A DNA stretch of 64,000 bases, from assembly GCF_000786105.1 (NCBI RefSeq), contig NZ_JTEV01000025.1:1-64000 (forward strand), in the 5' to 3' direction. Origin of the DNA: Bdellovibrio sp. ArHS (lineage in GTDB: Bacteria; Bdellovibrionota; Bdellovibrionia; Bdellovibrionales; Bdellovibrionaceae). Shown in pieces: positions 53,503 to 63,036 of this stretch. The first letter of the stretch is position 1; the number at the start of each line of letters is the position of its first letter. Both the position numbers and the translations under genes were made by a program. Below the pieces are notes generated by a model. It was not told the DNA's origin and searched no databases. It was given only the letters and a program-made list of their open reading frames with translations.

Positions 53503-55260
53503 GTGAGTAAGATTACCAAAAGTAGCACCGCTGAATATTTTGCGAAGAACCTCCAACAGGTGGGATTTTCGTCTCCTTTGAAAGCCGTTTTGACGACTTT
53601 AAAAGAAGCCGTGGACAACTCTTTGGATGCGTGTGAGCAAGCGGGCATTCTTCCTGATCTTCTAGTTGAAGTCACCAAAGTAGGAACGGGTTCTACTAAA
53701 AATACTGATTTAATTCGCATCGTTGTCGAAGATAACGGACCTGGAATCGAAGCTGAAGATCTTGCCAAAGTTTATGGTGAGTACTTGGCTTCGTCAAAAT
53801 TTGGTCGTGGACAGTGTTCACGCGGTCAGCAAGGTATTGGTATCTCTGCGGCGACGACGTGGGCGCAAATGACCAATGCCCGTGGTGTAAACGTTATTTC
53901 CAAGACCAAAAAGATGCGTAAAGCGATCTCTGCGCAAGTGGATGTCGACATCAAATCCAATACAGGTGTTCTAAAAAATAAGGAAACTTTGGACTGGGAT
54001 CGTGAACACGGAACTCGTGTTGAATTCGTTCTTGATGGACGTATTCAGTTAAACGGTGACGGCGGTATCGTGACTTATATTGAGGGCACAATCCTGGTAA
54101 ATCCGCATATGACCATCACTTACAAGTTGATGGAAAACGACTATGTGACTGTGAACCGTGTCAGCACGGATGTGCCGCAAGTTCCCGAGGCGTCCTTGCC
54201 TCATCCTCACACGTTTAAACTGGGCGAGTTCATCACGCACTCCACTTTGTTCGGAAAAACCACGCTTTCTAAGTTCTTAAAGACCGGTTTTTCGCGTATT
54301 TCGGACCAGTCTATCTCTGAATTTACAAAAAAAGGTCTGCCTAAAAATCTTTTGGAAAAACCTCTGACTTCATTGACGGAAGAGGATTTTAAAAAGGTGT
54401 TCCAAGCCGTGCAAAACACGGACTTGATGGCGCCTTCCACGAAGTCAGTTTTGACGGTAGGGGAAGAAGCTCTTTCTAAATCCATCACTCGTCTTGGTGA
54501 AATCGACTTCTTTGCGGTGGTGACACGTAAACCGACAATCTGTGACTTTAAACCGGTTGTGGTGGAAGTCGCATTGGCGCGTTTCAAAGACCGCTATCAA
54601 GAGGCCGACAGCCCAGTGACTTTGCTTCGTTTCGCGAACCGTGTGCCATTGCAATTTGATAAATCAGGTTGCGCAATCACCTGGGCGATTGAGTCTGTGA
54701 ACTGGAAGTCCTATGGTTTGGGACAACCCAAAGACAGCTTGCCGCTAGGTCCTTACATCTTTGCAGTGTCTGTGGTTTCGCCATTCATCAAGTTTAAAAA
54801 TGCTTCGAAAGAAACGATTGATGCTTCCGAAGAGTTGGTGGCAGAAATTCGTTTGGCTTTGATTCAAGCTGGTCAAAGACTGTCTCGTCACATCAAAAAA
54901 GAAGTGAAAGAGGCGGATCTTGAAAGAAAACTGGCGCACATCGAGCAGTTCGGTCCAATCTTGGTTGAAGGTTTGGCGCGTATCATTAATGCTCCCGAGT
55001 CTCGTAAGAAAAAGGCTGAAGAAGGTTTGAAAAAACTTTTAGGTCGCGATTCTGAAGAGGCGATCGCTGATTTGGAAGCGGCGGAATCTAAACTTCTTGA
55101 GCAGAAAAAGCGCGAGAAGAAAAAGGGCATCGATCACGAGATCGAAGAAGACGTGATCAGCAGTGAAGATCTTGTCGAAGAAGCCTCTGAGTCGGCGGGC
55201 ACGAAGAAGACGACGACAAAAAAAGAAACGACTAAAAAAACAACTGGTAAAAAGAAGTAG
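53503..55260 (+). CDS. top6B: DNA topoisomerase VI subunit B
   Basis: ATPase subunit of a type IIB topoisomerase, which passes one duplex through another. 585 residues. The GHKL ATPase has the N box KEAVDNSLDA (Glu35, Asn39, Asp42), G1 EDNGPGI and G2 GQQGIGI. H2TH and transducer regions follow, with GLGQPKDSLPLG carrying the ATP-contacting Lys. The last ~100 residues are coiled-coil and Lys/Thr-rich. GTG 53503 has AAGGA at 53488-53492; the longer frame from GTG 53485 has no SD. The next gene is subunit A, 8 bases on. Topo VI is typical of archaea and plants and uncommon in bacteria. Confidence 0.93.
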   Translation: MSKITKSSTAEYFAKNLQQVGFSSPLKAVLTTLKEAVDNSLDACEQAGILPDLLVEVTKVGTGSTKNTDLIRIVVEDNGPGIEAEDLAKVYGEYLASSKFGRGQCSRGQQGIGISAATTWAQMTNARGVNVISKTKKMRKAISAQVDVDIKSNTGVLKNKETLDWDREHGTRVEFVLDGRIQLNGDGGIVTYIEGTILVNPHMTITYKLMENDYVTVNRVSTDVPQVPEASLPHPHTFKLGEFITHSTLFGKTTLSKFLKTGFSRISDQSISEFTKKGLPKNLLEKPLTSLTEEDFKKVFQAVQNTDLMAPSTKSVLTVGEEALSKSITRLGEIDFFAVVTRKPTICDFKPVVVEVALARFKDRYQEADSPVTLLRFANRVPLQFDKSGCAITWAIESVNWKSYGLGQPKDSLPLGPYIFAVSVVSPFIKFKNASKETIDASEELVAEIRLALIQAGQRLSRHIKKEVKEADLERKLAHIEQFGPILVEGLARIINAPESRKKKAEEGLKKLLGRDSEEAIADLEAAESKLLEQKKREKKKGIDHEIEEDVISSEDLVEEASESAGTKKTTTKKETTKKTTGKKK

Positions 55261-55268
55261 GTTGAACG

Positions 55269-56432
55269 ATGGGAAAACTACTCAGCATTCGTGAATTAAA
55301 AATTGATATTCCCAAAGAAGCCCGCATTTTGGCCGACAAGATGCTTAGGGATCTTGAGTCTTCAAAGCGTCCGGTTTTAGAGGCGGTAAAAACATCTCTG
55401 GATAATTCTTTGTACAACTCTAAAGTGGGTTACCTCACGCCGGGGGACAAAGTTGTCCGTACTGAACTGAACGTTTCTTCTGTTCAGAAGCTAGCGCGTG
55501 TGGTTTTCGTTTTGGAAATCCTTTTGAACAACCTGGACAAAGGCGCGGTAAATACAAAGCGTGAGCTTTATTACATGTGTAAAGGTCTGATTAAAGGGAA
55601 TCCTCGTTTGAAGCCGTTGGATTTCGACGACCAACCGGAATCAGACGCGATCATCGATTTCATCGGTGATATGCTTGAAGTGTACCGTGAAGAATTGAAC
55701 TGTTTCGCCAATGACCGTGGGGGTCAGACGTACTCTCAACAACTGGTTGTGACCGAAACCTTGCCGGATGGCGATAAGGCCGTTGTCGATCTTTCGACTT
55801 TGGGTACTTCCCCATTCCAACCGAAGAACAAACCTCAGTCTTTGAAGTTGAAAGCGAAAAAGAAAATCGATTTCTGCTTGATCGTTGAGTCTGAAGGTAC
55901 GGCGAATACTTTGGTCACGATGGGTTTCACTCGTCGTAACAACTGTATCGTGATGGGTGCGCAAGGGGTTCCATCGAACGGCGTGCGTGGTTGGTCGAAA
56001 TTGATCCAGGAAGAGTTGGACGTGCCAATGTACTTCTTCGGGGATCTCGATGCGTACACATTGCAAAACATCTTCCGTACTTTGAAAGCGGGATCGGCGG
56101 CATCTTTGATTCGTAATGCTGACTTCTCGGCTCCGAACGTCAAATTCTTGGGCGTTTTGCCTGAAGACGTGAAGAAATACGATCTTCCTCACTACAAAGT
56201 GAAAGAATCCGATCCAGCTGAAGCGCGCGCTCTGAAAAAAGCCAAAGACGCTTTGGAAAACGATCCGTTCTTCTTGGACAAAAAGAACAAAAACTTGGCG
56301 GACATCCTACGCTGGTTGATCAAAGAAAAGATTCGTTGTGAGCAACAGTCTTTCTTCTCTGTCGACCCGAACGATCCGATCAAGACCGAAAAATTGATCT
56401 TGGAAAAGATCAAAAGAGGTTCTTACGTATAG
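55269..56432 (+). CDS. top6A: DNA topoisomerase VI subunit A (Spo11-like)
   Basis: DNA-cleaving subunit. 387 residues. The 5Y-CAP domain has TKRELYYMCK with the candidate catalytic Tyr at Y101/Y102. The Toprim domain has the metal Glu207 in IVESEGT and the DxD pair Asp259 and Asp261 in FFGDLDAYT. KAGSAA follows as in archaeal proteins. All catalytic residues are present, so the pair is likely active. Directly downstream of top6B and followed by a terminator: a two-gene operon. Confidence 0.93.
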   Translation: MGKLLSIRELKIDIPKEARILADKMLRDLESSKRPVLEAVKTSLDNSLYNSKVGYLTPGDKVVRTELNVSSVQKLARVVFVLEILLNNLDKGAVNTKRELYYMCKGLIKGNPRLKPLDFDDQPESDAIIDFIGDMLEVYREELNCFANDRGGQTYSQQLVVTETLPDGDKAVVDLSTLGTSPFQPKNKPQSLKLKAKKKIDFCLIVESEGTANTLVTMGFTRRNNCIVMGAQGVPSNGVRGWSKLIQEELDVPMYFFGDLDAYTLQNIFRTLKAGSAASLIRNADFSAPNVKFLGVLPEDVKKYDLPHYKVKESDPAEARALKKAKDALENDPFFLDKKNKNLADILRWLIKEKIRCEQQSFFSVDPNDPIKTEKLILEKIKRGSYV

Positions 56433-56439
56433 GATTTCA

Positions 56440-56470
56440 AAAACCCGCTGTAAAAAGCGGGTTTTTTGTT
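56440..56470 (+). terminator. Terminator of the topoisomerase VI operon
   Basis: AAAACCCGCT (56440-56449) pairs with AGCGGGTTTT (56456-56465), loop GTAAAA, followed by TTGTTTTG. A strong rho-independent terminator. Confidence 0.9.
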
Positions 56471-56651
56471 TTGTGGGCAAAGGAACTCTTCCTTTCTAGC
56501 CAAAGAAAGTGAGGGGATCGCCTTTGACACTGTTGCTTGTCGCCACGGTGGCGGTCGAAGTCTATGTTGAAGTTCCTGGCTGGCTTCCCGAGTTGTTCGC
56601 TTGAAAAATTGATGTTAGCGTTTCTAAAACATCTTTTCTTTGGAACTTTCT

Positions 56652-57476
56652 ATGAAAACGCTTTCTGTTCTTTTTGCAATCTTCCTGCTGACAGCCTGCT
56701 CAACGGCACCAAAAAAGTCTGCAACGGAAAAAATGTCTTCAGAAAATTTTTTCGCCGGCAAGAAGGGCTGTTTTCTTTTGTTCAATATGAAAACCGGCAG
56801 TTACGACAAAGTGATCGGGGACGAGGTTTGTAAAGAACGTTATCCGGCATGTTCAACCTTCAAAGTTCCTTTGGCGGTGATGTCGTTCGATGCGAAGGTG
56901 CTGAAAGACGAAAATGAAGTTTTGCAGTGGGATGGCCATAAAGATATTCGCCCGGAAGTAAATCAAGATCACGACGCCAAGACTTGGATGAGAGACTCTG
57001 TCGTTTGGTTTTCGCAAAGACTGACACCGAAAATGGGAAAGAAGAAGTTCCAGAAATATTTGCGCGATTTCAACTATGGCAATCAAGATATTTCCGCGGG
57101 AATTAAAACGGCTTGGTTGAAACCTCCTCAGCAAAATGGACTGCAGATCACGGCTTATGAGCAGGTGGAATTCATGAAAAAACTTTGGACCGAGCAGTTG
57201 CCTGTGTCGCAAAGGTCGATGCAACGGGCTCGGGAAATCACCTATCTTGAGACCTCGCCGCAAGGTTTTAAGTTGCATGGTAAAACCGGTTCTAATTTTT
57301 ATGATCAGCAACGCAAGATCAATTTTGGCTGGTTCATCGCGCACCTTCAGAAAGATGGCCAAGAATATATTGCCGTGACCAATCTGAGCGATTTAGCGCC
57401 TTCTGAGGAAGGTTATGGTGGTCCTCGGGCTAAGCGAATCACTAAGCAGATCTTGGCATCTGAAGGTCTGTGGTAA
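56652..57476 (+). CDS. Class D (OXA-type) beta-lactamase, lipoprotein
   Basis: 274 residues from ATG 56652. Lipobox LLTAC (Cys16). All class D motifs are present: S68-T-F-K71, S116-V-V118, Y142-G-N144 and K211-T-G213, so it should be an active serine hydrolase, either beta-lactamase or a penicillin-recognising relative. The start at 56640 (TTG) is less likely. It lies between topoisomerase VI and fibre protein 2 on the same strand, with no resistance-element features around it. Confidence 0.9.
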   Translation: MKTLSVLFAIFLLTACSTAPKKSATEKMSSENFFAGKKGCFLLFNMKTGSYDKVIGDEVCKERYPACSTFKVPLAVMSFDAKVLKDENEVLQWDGHKDIRPEVNQDHDAKTWMRDSVVWFSQRLTPKMGKKKFQKYLRDFNYGNQDISAGIKTAWLKPPQQNGLQITAYEQVEFMKKLWTEQLPVSQRSMQRAREITYLETSPQGFKLHGKTGSNFYDQQRKINFGWFIAHLQKDGQEYIAVTNLSDLAPSEEGYGGPRAKRITKQILASEGLW

Positions 57477-57742
57477 CCAAACACTTCATTTTTAAAAATA
57501 TTTAATCTTACTTAAACCGGGCACGTTTCCTTGTGTCCGTTGAGTCAAACGAAAAAAATCTTCAAACAACTCGCATAGATTAGACTTCATTTTGGAAAGA
57601 TGTCTTTTCGTGCCGCCTCAAGTTCCATTCTTACCACCTGCAGACACATCGGACTCACACCGATAGAAATTCGGAAACGAGTTTTACTAGGAATATTGTG
57701 TCTATCTCGCGGATTTCAACAACTAGATTTGGAGATACTTGT

Positions 57743-59890
57743 ATGTGCAGAGCAAGGCAAATGAGCGGTCTGTTTTGGGTGATGGGTTGCCTTAGTATTT
57801 ATTCAGCCGTAGCGGGGGCTTCGCTGAACACGCTCACCTATCAGGGGCGAATCACGGGGGACAATGGGGCACCTCTGGAATATAATAACGTCAGTTTCTT
57901 TTTTGAAATCACAGATCCGTCGGGCAATTGTGTAATTTATAAAGAGCAAAAAGACGGCGTCAATATGACAGGTTCCAAAGGTCTTTTTGATGTGGCGATT
58001 GGTTCCGGCACCAAACAGTTTCCCGCAGACCCACTCTTCAAACTTTTGGATGCTTTTGCAAATAACAACGTTACTTTCAACTGTGCGGCGGGAGGCACTT
58101 ATCAGTCTTCAGCCGGGGCCCTTCGTCTGTTGCGAGTGCAATTTCATGATGGCAGTTTGTGGCATCAGATATCTCCTGCAAACGAGATAAGAAGCGTTCC
58201 TTATGCCGCTGTGTCGTTTTCTGCGGAAAAGTTAGGAACATTCTTGCCGACAGATTTTCTTTTAAAGACGGCGTTGCCCGCCTGTGCTCCAGGTCAGGTT
58301 CTTTCGTCGAATGGCACGACCATCAGCTGCGTGGTCGATTCGGGCGGTGGTGGAACCGTCAGCACGGTGACTGGCACCGGCCCTATTACTACGTCAGGAA
58401 CCACGGCGATTACTGTCGGAATTGATGTCGGAACGACGGCAGGGACTGTCGCCGCTGGGAATGATGCTCGTTTCACCGATGCGCGGACTCCAACGGGAAC
58501 TGCAGGCGGCAGTCTTAGTGGCACGTATCCCAATCCGGGTATTGCCGACGGGGCTATTTCAACGACCCAGCTTTTTTCCAATCCGGGTATTAATAGACTT
58601 GTCGCCACGGATGGAGTGACCGGAGCAAACCTCGCCCCGGTCACATGTGGAACTTTGGATCATATTCTAAAATGGTCCGGGACAGGTTGGAGTTGCGCAA
58701 GTGCCTCGTCTTTGATTGCCGCGGATTTTAAAGCGGATGGCTCAGTGCCTATGACGGGGGCTTTGCTAGCGGCCTCAGGAACAGCGGCGGCTCCCTCGAT
58801 TTCTTTTGCCAGTGATTCCGGAACCAACACAGGACTTTTCCGGGCGGCCGAAGATGTTCTGGGTGTAGCGACGGCAGGCAGTGAACGGATGCGCATCGAT
58901 GCCAATGGAAATGTTGGCGTGGGAACTTCTTCGCCCACGGCGCTTCTGCATTTAAGTACTCTGACAACCCAGAATCGTATTTTACAAAATTCCACCACGG
59001 GGGCCAACGAGCATGCGATGAGTACGCAAGGCGGTTCGAATATTTTGAATATGAGTTATGCGGCAGCGGGGAACACGGCACCGGCCAGTGGAAATATTTT
59101 GGGGGCCTGGACGTGGTCGTCTTATGACGGCAGTGCGTATGGAAATGCGGCGAGTATTCGCGTCGAATCCGATGGCGCGGCTTCAAGTGGTAATACACCC
59201 GGAAAAATCAGATTCTTGACTACACCCACGGGTTCTGTGAATCCCATTCCACGCGTGGTCATTGATAAAAACGGCAACGTCGGTGTGGGAACTTCGACGC
59301 CGGGCTACCTGGTGGATGTGCACACGACCAATGCGACGTCAGGCATTCGCGTGTCCAACGATGATTCAACCTCCACACAAAATCCTGCGATGTTGGTTTC
59401 TAATCACATGGGAACGGCGCTGACGGGACGACCGATGTTTGTTGTGCAATCCAGTCGCGGCAGTGCCAGTGCGCGCACGGCCGTTCAGGCCGGAGATTCG
59501 TTAGGAGGCTTCTTTGGTTTTGGCTATGACGGAGCCGCTTTTTCCGAGGGCGCACGTATCGAGTTCATTGCGACAGAACCCATATTTTCCGGCGCCGGCC
59601 GTGGCAGTAAAATTTATTTCCAAACAGTCAGTAATGGTTCGACGACCTCCAACACGCGAATGGCCATTGATCACAACGGCAATATTGGTATTGCGACGGT
59701 GACCCCAGTGGAAAAACTCGATGTGAATGGCAACATGAAAGTAAAGAAGAATTCATCGGAACCCTATCCTTGCGATATCGATCATGACGCCGTGTTGGCG
59801 ATCACCTCAGGCTATCGTCAATGTATCTGCAAAGGTGGAACGGCAACGTGGGTTTACACCTCTGATGGTTCCACGAGCTGCGTCTGGTAA
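57743..59890 (+). CDS. Mosaic adhesive fibre protein 2
   Basis: 715 residues from ATG 57743 (GGAG 57732-57735); signal peptide to about residue 26. The head domain (~28-165) closely parallels fibre 1: LTYQGRI, PLEY, DPSGNCVIYKEQKDGVN, IGSGTKQFP, ISPANEIRSVPYAA, SAEKLGT. Repeats LSGTYPNP, then MRIDANGNVGVGTSSP, VIDKNGNVGVGTSTPG and MAIDHNGNIGIATVTP build the stalk. The tip is a different, short Cys-rich domain (YPCDIDHDAV ... CICKGGTATW) of about 45 residues. A polysaccharide lyase follows 46 bases on. Confidence 0.78.
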   Translation: MCRARQMSGLFWVMGCLSIYSAVAGASLNTLTYQGRITGDNGAPLEYNNVSFFFEITDPSGNCVIYKEQKDGVNMTGSKGLFDVAIGSGTKQFPADPLFKLLDAFANNNVTFNCAAGGTYQSSAGALRLLRVQFHDGSLWHQISPANEIRSVPYAAVSFSAEKLGTFLPTDFLLKTALPACAPGQVLSSNGTTISCVVDSGGGGTVSTVTGTGPITTSGTTAITVGIDVGTTAGTVAAGNDARFTDARTPTGTAGGSLSGTYPNPGIADGAISTTQLFSNPGINRLVATDGVTGANLAPVTCGTLDHILKWSGTGWSCASASSLIAADFKADGSVPMTGALLAASGTAAAPSISFASDSGTNTGLFRAAEDVLGVATAGSERMRIDANGNVGVGTSSPTALLHLSTLTTQNRILQNSTTGANEHAMSTQGGSNILNMSYAAAGNTAPASGNILGAWTWSSYDGSAYGNAASIRVESDGAASSGNTPGKIRFLTTPTGSVNPIPRVVIDKNGNVGVGTSTPGYLVDVHTTNATSGIRVSNDDSTSTQNPAMLVSNHMGTALTGRPMFVVQSSRGSASARTAVQAGDSLGGFFGFGYDGAAFSEGARIEFIATEPIFSGAGRGSKIYFQTVSNGSTTSNTRMAIDHNGNIGIATVTPVEKLDVNGNMKVKKNSSEPYPCDIDHDAVLAITSGYRQCICKGGTATWVYTSDGSTSCVW

Positions 59891-59936
59891 AAAGGACTTA
59901 ATAGATTTTCTGTTTCAATCTCAATAAGGAGAAGTG

Positions 59937-62528
59937 ATGAGTCCGGTTAATTTATTCCATCTGCGTACGATAATCTTGGTGTCGACCGCCTTCTTAACGG
60001 CTTCTTGCGAATTCGGTTCCGGCGGCAAAGAAATTCAGGCATCAAAAAAGGCTCCCGAGGTTTCTCCGGCGCCGCCTCCTTCATCAAGTGCGCCTCCGCC
60101 TTCCACGGTGGGCACACCTCCAGGATCAGTTCAGCCAGCGCCCCCCGCGAGCGAGCCACCGCCCGAGGAAAATGAAACACCTCCGACGCCGACAGAGTCT
60201 CCTCCTGTGGAGGAGCCACCGCCTGTGCAAGAGCCGGAGCCAACTCCAACGCCAACTCCTGCGCCGGTACCGGAAACGCCGCCGTCGCCAGAACCGCCCG
60301 CGGAACCGGAAGTGCCGCCAACAACGGAAAATCCTCCTCCCGAGAGTGAGCCTGCTCCCGTTGTAGTTTGTACGCCGAACACAGTTCAGGACTGGATGGC
60401 TAGTGGCAATGCTTTGGCGCAAGTCGTGCGGCCTACAGATTGTAACACCGTCGAGCAAACGCCGCCGGATTTCCGTTGGCCTGACGTCGCGACATCCGGG
60501 GGCTATCAAGTGACCCTGACTTATCCCAATGGTTCAACGAAGACTTTGAATGCGTCTCAGAACTGGTTGAATTGGGATGAAGTGTTGCCAGTGGGAACTT
60601 ATTCATGGGTGGTTAAAAATCCAGCCGGCGTGACCAGCGCGCCCCGAAAATTTATCGTCGATGCGAATTCGAAACCGTTTGTAGTTCCGAATATCTCGAC
60701 GTTATTAAGTACAGTATCCGCGAAAACGCATCCACGTTCGTTGCCTGAGGCATTGACTTTAGAGTTAATGAAGACGCAGCGACAGTCCGCGATCAATTCA
60801 CTGTTAAGTCAGGTCAACAGCCGTCTTTCGCAAACTCTTCCCAATCCAGGAACGACGGCGACGGATTGTTTTAACTACAGTAAATATGCCCTGGCGTCTT
60901 TGCAGGCCTGTGTTTTCAGCGGGCAGACCAGTTATTGTAACGATGCGATTAATAGAGTCATGAATTTGGCGTCGTGGGATCCGAATGGCCCGACGAAATA
61001 TTCTCTTCCGGCCGGGACAGATATGGCGGCTCGATACCTGACTTGGACTGTGGCGGTGGGATACGATTGGCTGTATTCGCGCCTGACTTCCGCACAACGG
61101 TCGCAGATTTTGGCGATGCTGATCGCGCGCAATGGGTTGATGTATAACGATATTATCGGGACACGCTCGCGAATCTCAGTCAATCCCCGCGACTCTCACG
61201 GCAATCAGACTTTAACTATCGTCGCTGTTATTGCGTCGCTGGTGGTCGGCGATCTTCCCGAGGCGAATACCTGGTTTACGAATGCGCTTCCTCAGGCGGT
61301 GAACGCGATCAACCCTTGGGCGGACGAAGACGGTGGTTTTGCCAACGCGGCGACTCAGGGAAATTGGGATGTCGGTGAAATGTTGCCATCGCTTTACCAA
61401 CTTCGTTACGGAACAGGAATCGATGTGGCGCAAAAACCGTGGATTCGAAACTGGGGTCGTTATTTCGCTTACTTCACGCCGCCAGGAATGTCAGAGTTCA
61501 CGACAGTTTTCGGTGACGGGTTTGAACGGAATCAAGGCGAGCAGCAGGCGCGATACGGAAAAGGTTACACGTTTTTTTCGCCATCACCCTTGGGCCGCTG
61601 GCACATGTCTAAAATCAGTGGAGAGGATCGGACTCGTATCGAATACCTCTTGGCGCCTCCTGCCGATTTTACCGGAACTCAGCCTTTCCCTGAAGGAACA
61701 CCCCACGCGCTTTGGTTGAAGTCCATCGGGCAGGTGGCAATGCATAGTGATCTGTCTAATCTTGCCAGAACCTCGGTGTACTTTAAATCCAGTCCAAAGC
61801 CTTATGGCGCTTTTAATCACAGCCACGCGGATCAAAATAGTTTTGTCATCAACTCGGGAGGCAAAAGACTGGCCATCGAGTCAGGTTACTATGACGACTA
61901 TAAAACGCCGCATTGGCTGAAGTGGTATCATACGACGAAGGCGAAAAATGCCGTGACCTATGACGACGGCAAGGGACAGGTCTTCTATGAAGTGAATAAT
62001 AAAATGGGATCAGGGGACGTCACTTTATTCAAGCACACCCCAACCTATGACATTGTCAGCGGTGATGCGACATCTGCCTATGATGGAGCTTTATCGAAAG
62101 CCAAGCGAACTCTGGTCTATTTACGTCCGAATTTGGTGGTGGTGTATGACGACCTGGCATCGACAACGGCCCGTCAGTGGGAGTGGAATATTCATGCGCT
62201 CAATCAGATGACCTCTTCGAACAATACTCAGGCTAAGATCACCAATGGCAGTGAAACTCTTTGTATCGATGTGCTTGCTGGACCTGGCGTGCAGTTTTCT
62301 CAGCATAATATCTTTACCGAAAACCCGTCCAATGGAGGGGCCGCTCAGTGGCATGGAAAGTTTTATAATGCGACAAGAACAACCAATGCCGAGTTTGTCG
62401 TTCTGCTGAATATCGGCTGTTCAACGTTAACAGCGTCAGCAACAAAGACTTCGGGAAAGTGGAATATTCAGGTGGGAAATCGAAGTGTGAGCATTGAAGC
62501 GGGAGCTGTGACGGTTCAAGATCCCTAA
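59937..62528 (+). CDS. Heparinase II/III (DUF4962-type) polysaccharide lyase lipoprotein with proline-rich stalk
   Basis: 863 residues from ATG 59937 (AAGGAG 59926-59931). Lipobox LTASC. Residues ~30-145 are a Pro/Glu/Thr-rich stalk. Then an Ig-like segment ([20 protein letters not shown]), an alpha-helical toroid (~240-560, [15 protein letters not shown]), and the C-terminal heparinase II/III-like beta-sandwich with [16 protein letters not shown] and VVYDDLAST. Such enzymes cleave acidic polysaccharides by beta-elimination; substrate unknown. It follows fibre protein 2 by 46 bases, probably one operon. Confidence 0.82.
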   Translation: MSPVNLFHLRTIILVSTAFLTASCEFGSGGKEIQASKKAPEVSPAPPPSSSAPPPSTVGTPPGSVQPAPPASEPPPEENETPPTPTESPPVEEPPPVQEPEPTPTPTPAPVPETPPSPEPPAEPEVPPTTENPPPESEPAPVVVCTPNTVQDWMASGNALAQVVRPTDCNTVEQTPPDFRWPDVATSGGYQVTLTYPNGSTKTLNASQNWLNWDEVLPVGTYSWVVKNPAGVTSAPRKFIVDANSKPFVVPNISTLLSTVSAKTHPRSLPEALTLELMKTQRQSAINSLLSQVNSRLSQTLPNPGTTATDCFNYSKYALASLQACVFSGQTSYCNDAINRVMNLASWDPNGPTKYSLPAGTDMAARYLTWTVAVGYDWLYSRLTSAQRSQILAMLIARNGLMYNDIIGTRSRISVNPRDSHGNQTLTIVAVIASLVVGDLPEANTWFTNALPQAVNAINPWADEDGGFANAATQGNWDVGEMLPSLYQLRYGTGIDVAQKPWIRNWGRYFAYFTPPGMSEFTTVFGDGFERNQGEQQARYGKGYTFFSPSPLGRWHMSKISGEDRTRIEYLLAPPADFTGTQPFPEGTPHALWLKSIGQVAMHSDLSNLARTSVYFKSSPKPYGAFNHSHADQNSFVINSGGKRLAIESGYYDDYKTPHWLKWYHTTKAKNAVTYDDGKGQVFYEVNNKMGSGDVTLFKHTPTYDIVSGDATSAYDGALSKAKRTLVYLRPNLVVVYDDLASTTARQWEWNIHALNQMTSSNNTQAKITNGSETLCIDVLAGPGVQFSQHNIFTENPSNGGAAQWHGKFYNATRTTNAEFVVLLNIGCSTLTASATKTSGKWNIQVGNRSVSIEAGAVTVQDP

Positions 62529-62539
62529 AAAAGATCTGG

Positions 62540-62595
62540 CTGTGTCTGCTTTTTGCCCGACTTATATGTCTTCACGAGGACAGAGGCAGACACAG
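62540..62595. repeat. Perfect 10-bp inverted repeat after the lyase gene
   Basis: CTGTGTCTGC (62540-62549) and GCAGACACAG (62586-62595) with a 36-base spacer that can itself fold (GTC...GAC). No T-run follows on the + strand. It may stabilise the 3' end of the lyase transcript or act in the leader of the KH gene. Confidence 0.6.
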
Positions 62596-62671
62596 AAAGT
62601 GAGAAAGTGTTTTAAATTGGTCTTTCCGGATTTCTTAGAGGTTATTAATCTTAAGAAAAGGGAGTTCGCTT

Positions 62672-63031
62672 ATGTCAGACACCGGAAAGTTGAACGTTGT
62701 TAAAGTCAGAAAGGCACTCTTTACGGAATCCGCGAGCGCCAGAAATCTGGAAGCGACTCCTGCTGTGCCCGGAGAAGAAGACCTGGTTCGTGAAGAAGCC
62801 GGTCTGTTGCTTGAGATTTTACTGCGCCGAATAGTGCCGGAACCGAATGATGTCAGCGTTTCTTTCGCTAAGGGAGAACGCACCACCGTTTACAAAGTGG
62901 AATGTTCGAAGAACAACTTCAGCTACATACTGGGAAAACAAGGGAAGACCATTGATGCTCTTCGGAAAGTCGTGTCCGTGATCACAAGTCGTCATGGCAT
63001 TCGCTCCGTGGTCGAGATTCCTTATTATTAA
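62672..63031 (+). CDS. KH-domain RNA-binding protein (KhpA-like)
   Basis: 119 residues. A ~45-residue acidic N-terminus precedes a KH domain with GKQGKTIDALRKV (GxxG loop) and VVEIPYY. KhpA-like proteins bind RNA broadly in Gram-positives. The N-terminal extension is longer than in KhpA (about 80 residues). AAGGGAG lies upstream of ATG 62672. It is convergent with the kinase gene. Confidence 0.8.
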   Translation: MSDTGKLNVVKVRKALFTESASARNLEATPAVPGEEDLVREEAGLLLEILLRRIVPEPNDVSVSFAKGERTTVYKVECSKNNFSYILGKQGKTIDALRKVVSVITSRHGIRSVVEIPYY

Positions 63032-63036
63032 AAAGC

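Noticed and set aside
56537-56833. ORF overlapping the start of the beta-lactamase gene
   Set aside because: Out of frame with the clear class D gene and without an SD.
60060-60360. Dense repeat of CC-rich triplets, CRISPR- or tandem-repeat-like
   Set aside because: It encodes the Pro/Glu/Thr stalk of the lyase; units are irregular and there are no spacers.
60126-60509. Gly- and Arg-rich minus-strand ORFs over the lyase stalk
   Set aside because: Antisense of the proline-rich coding region.
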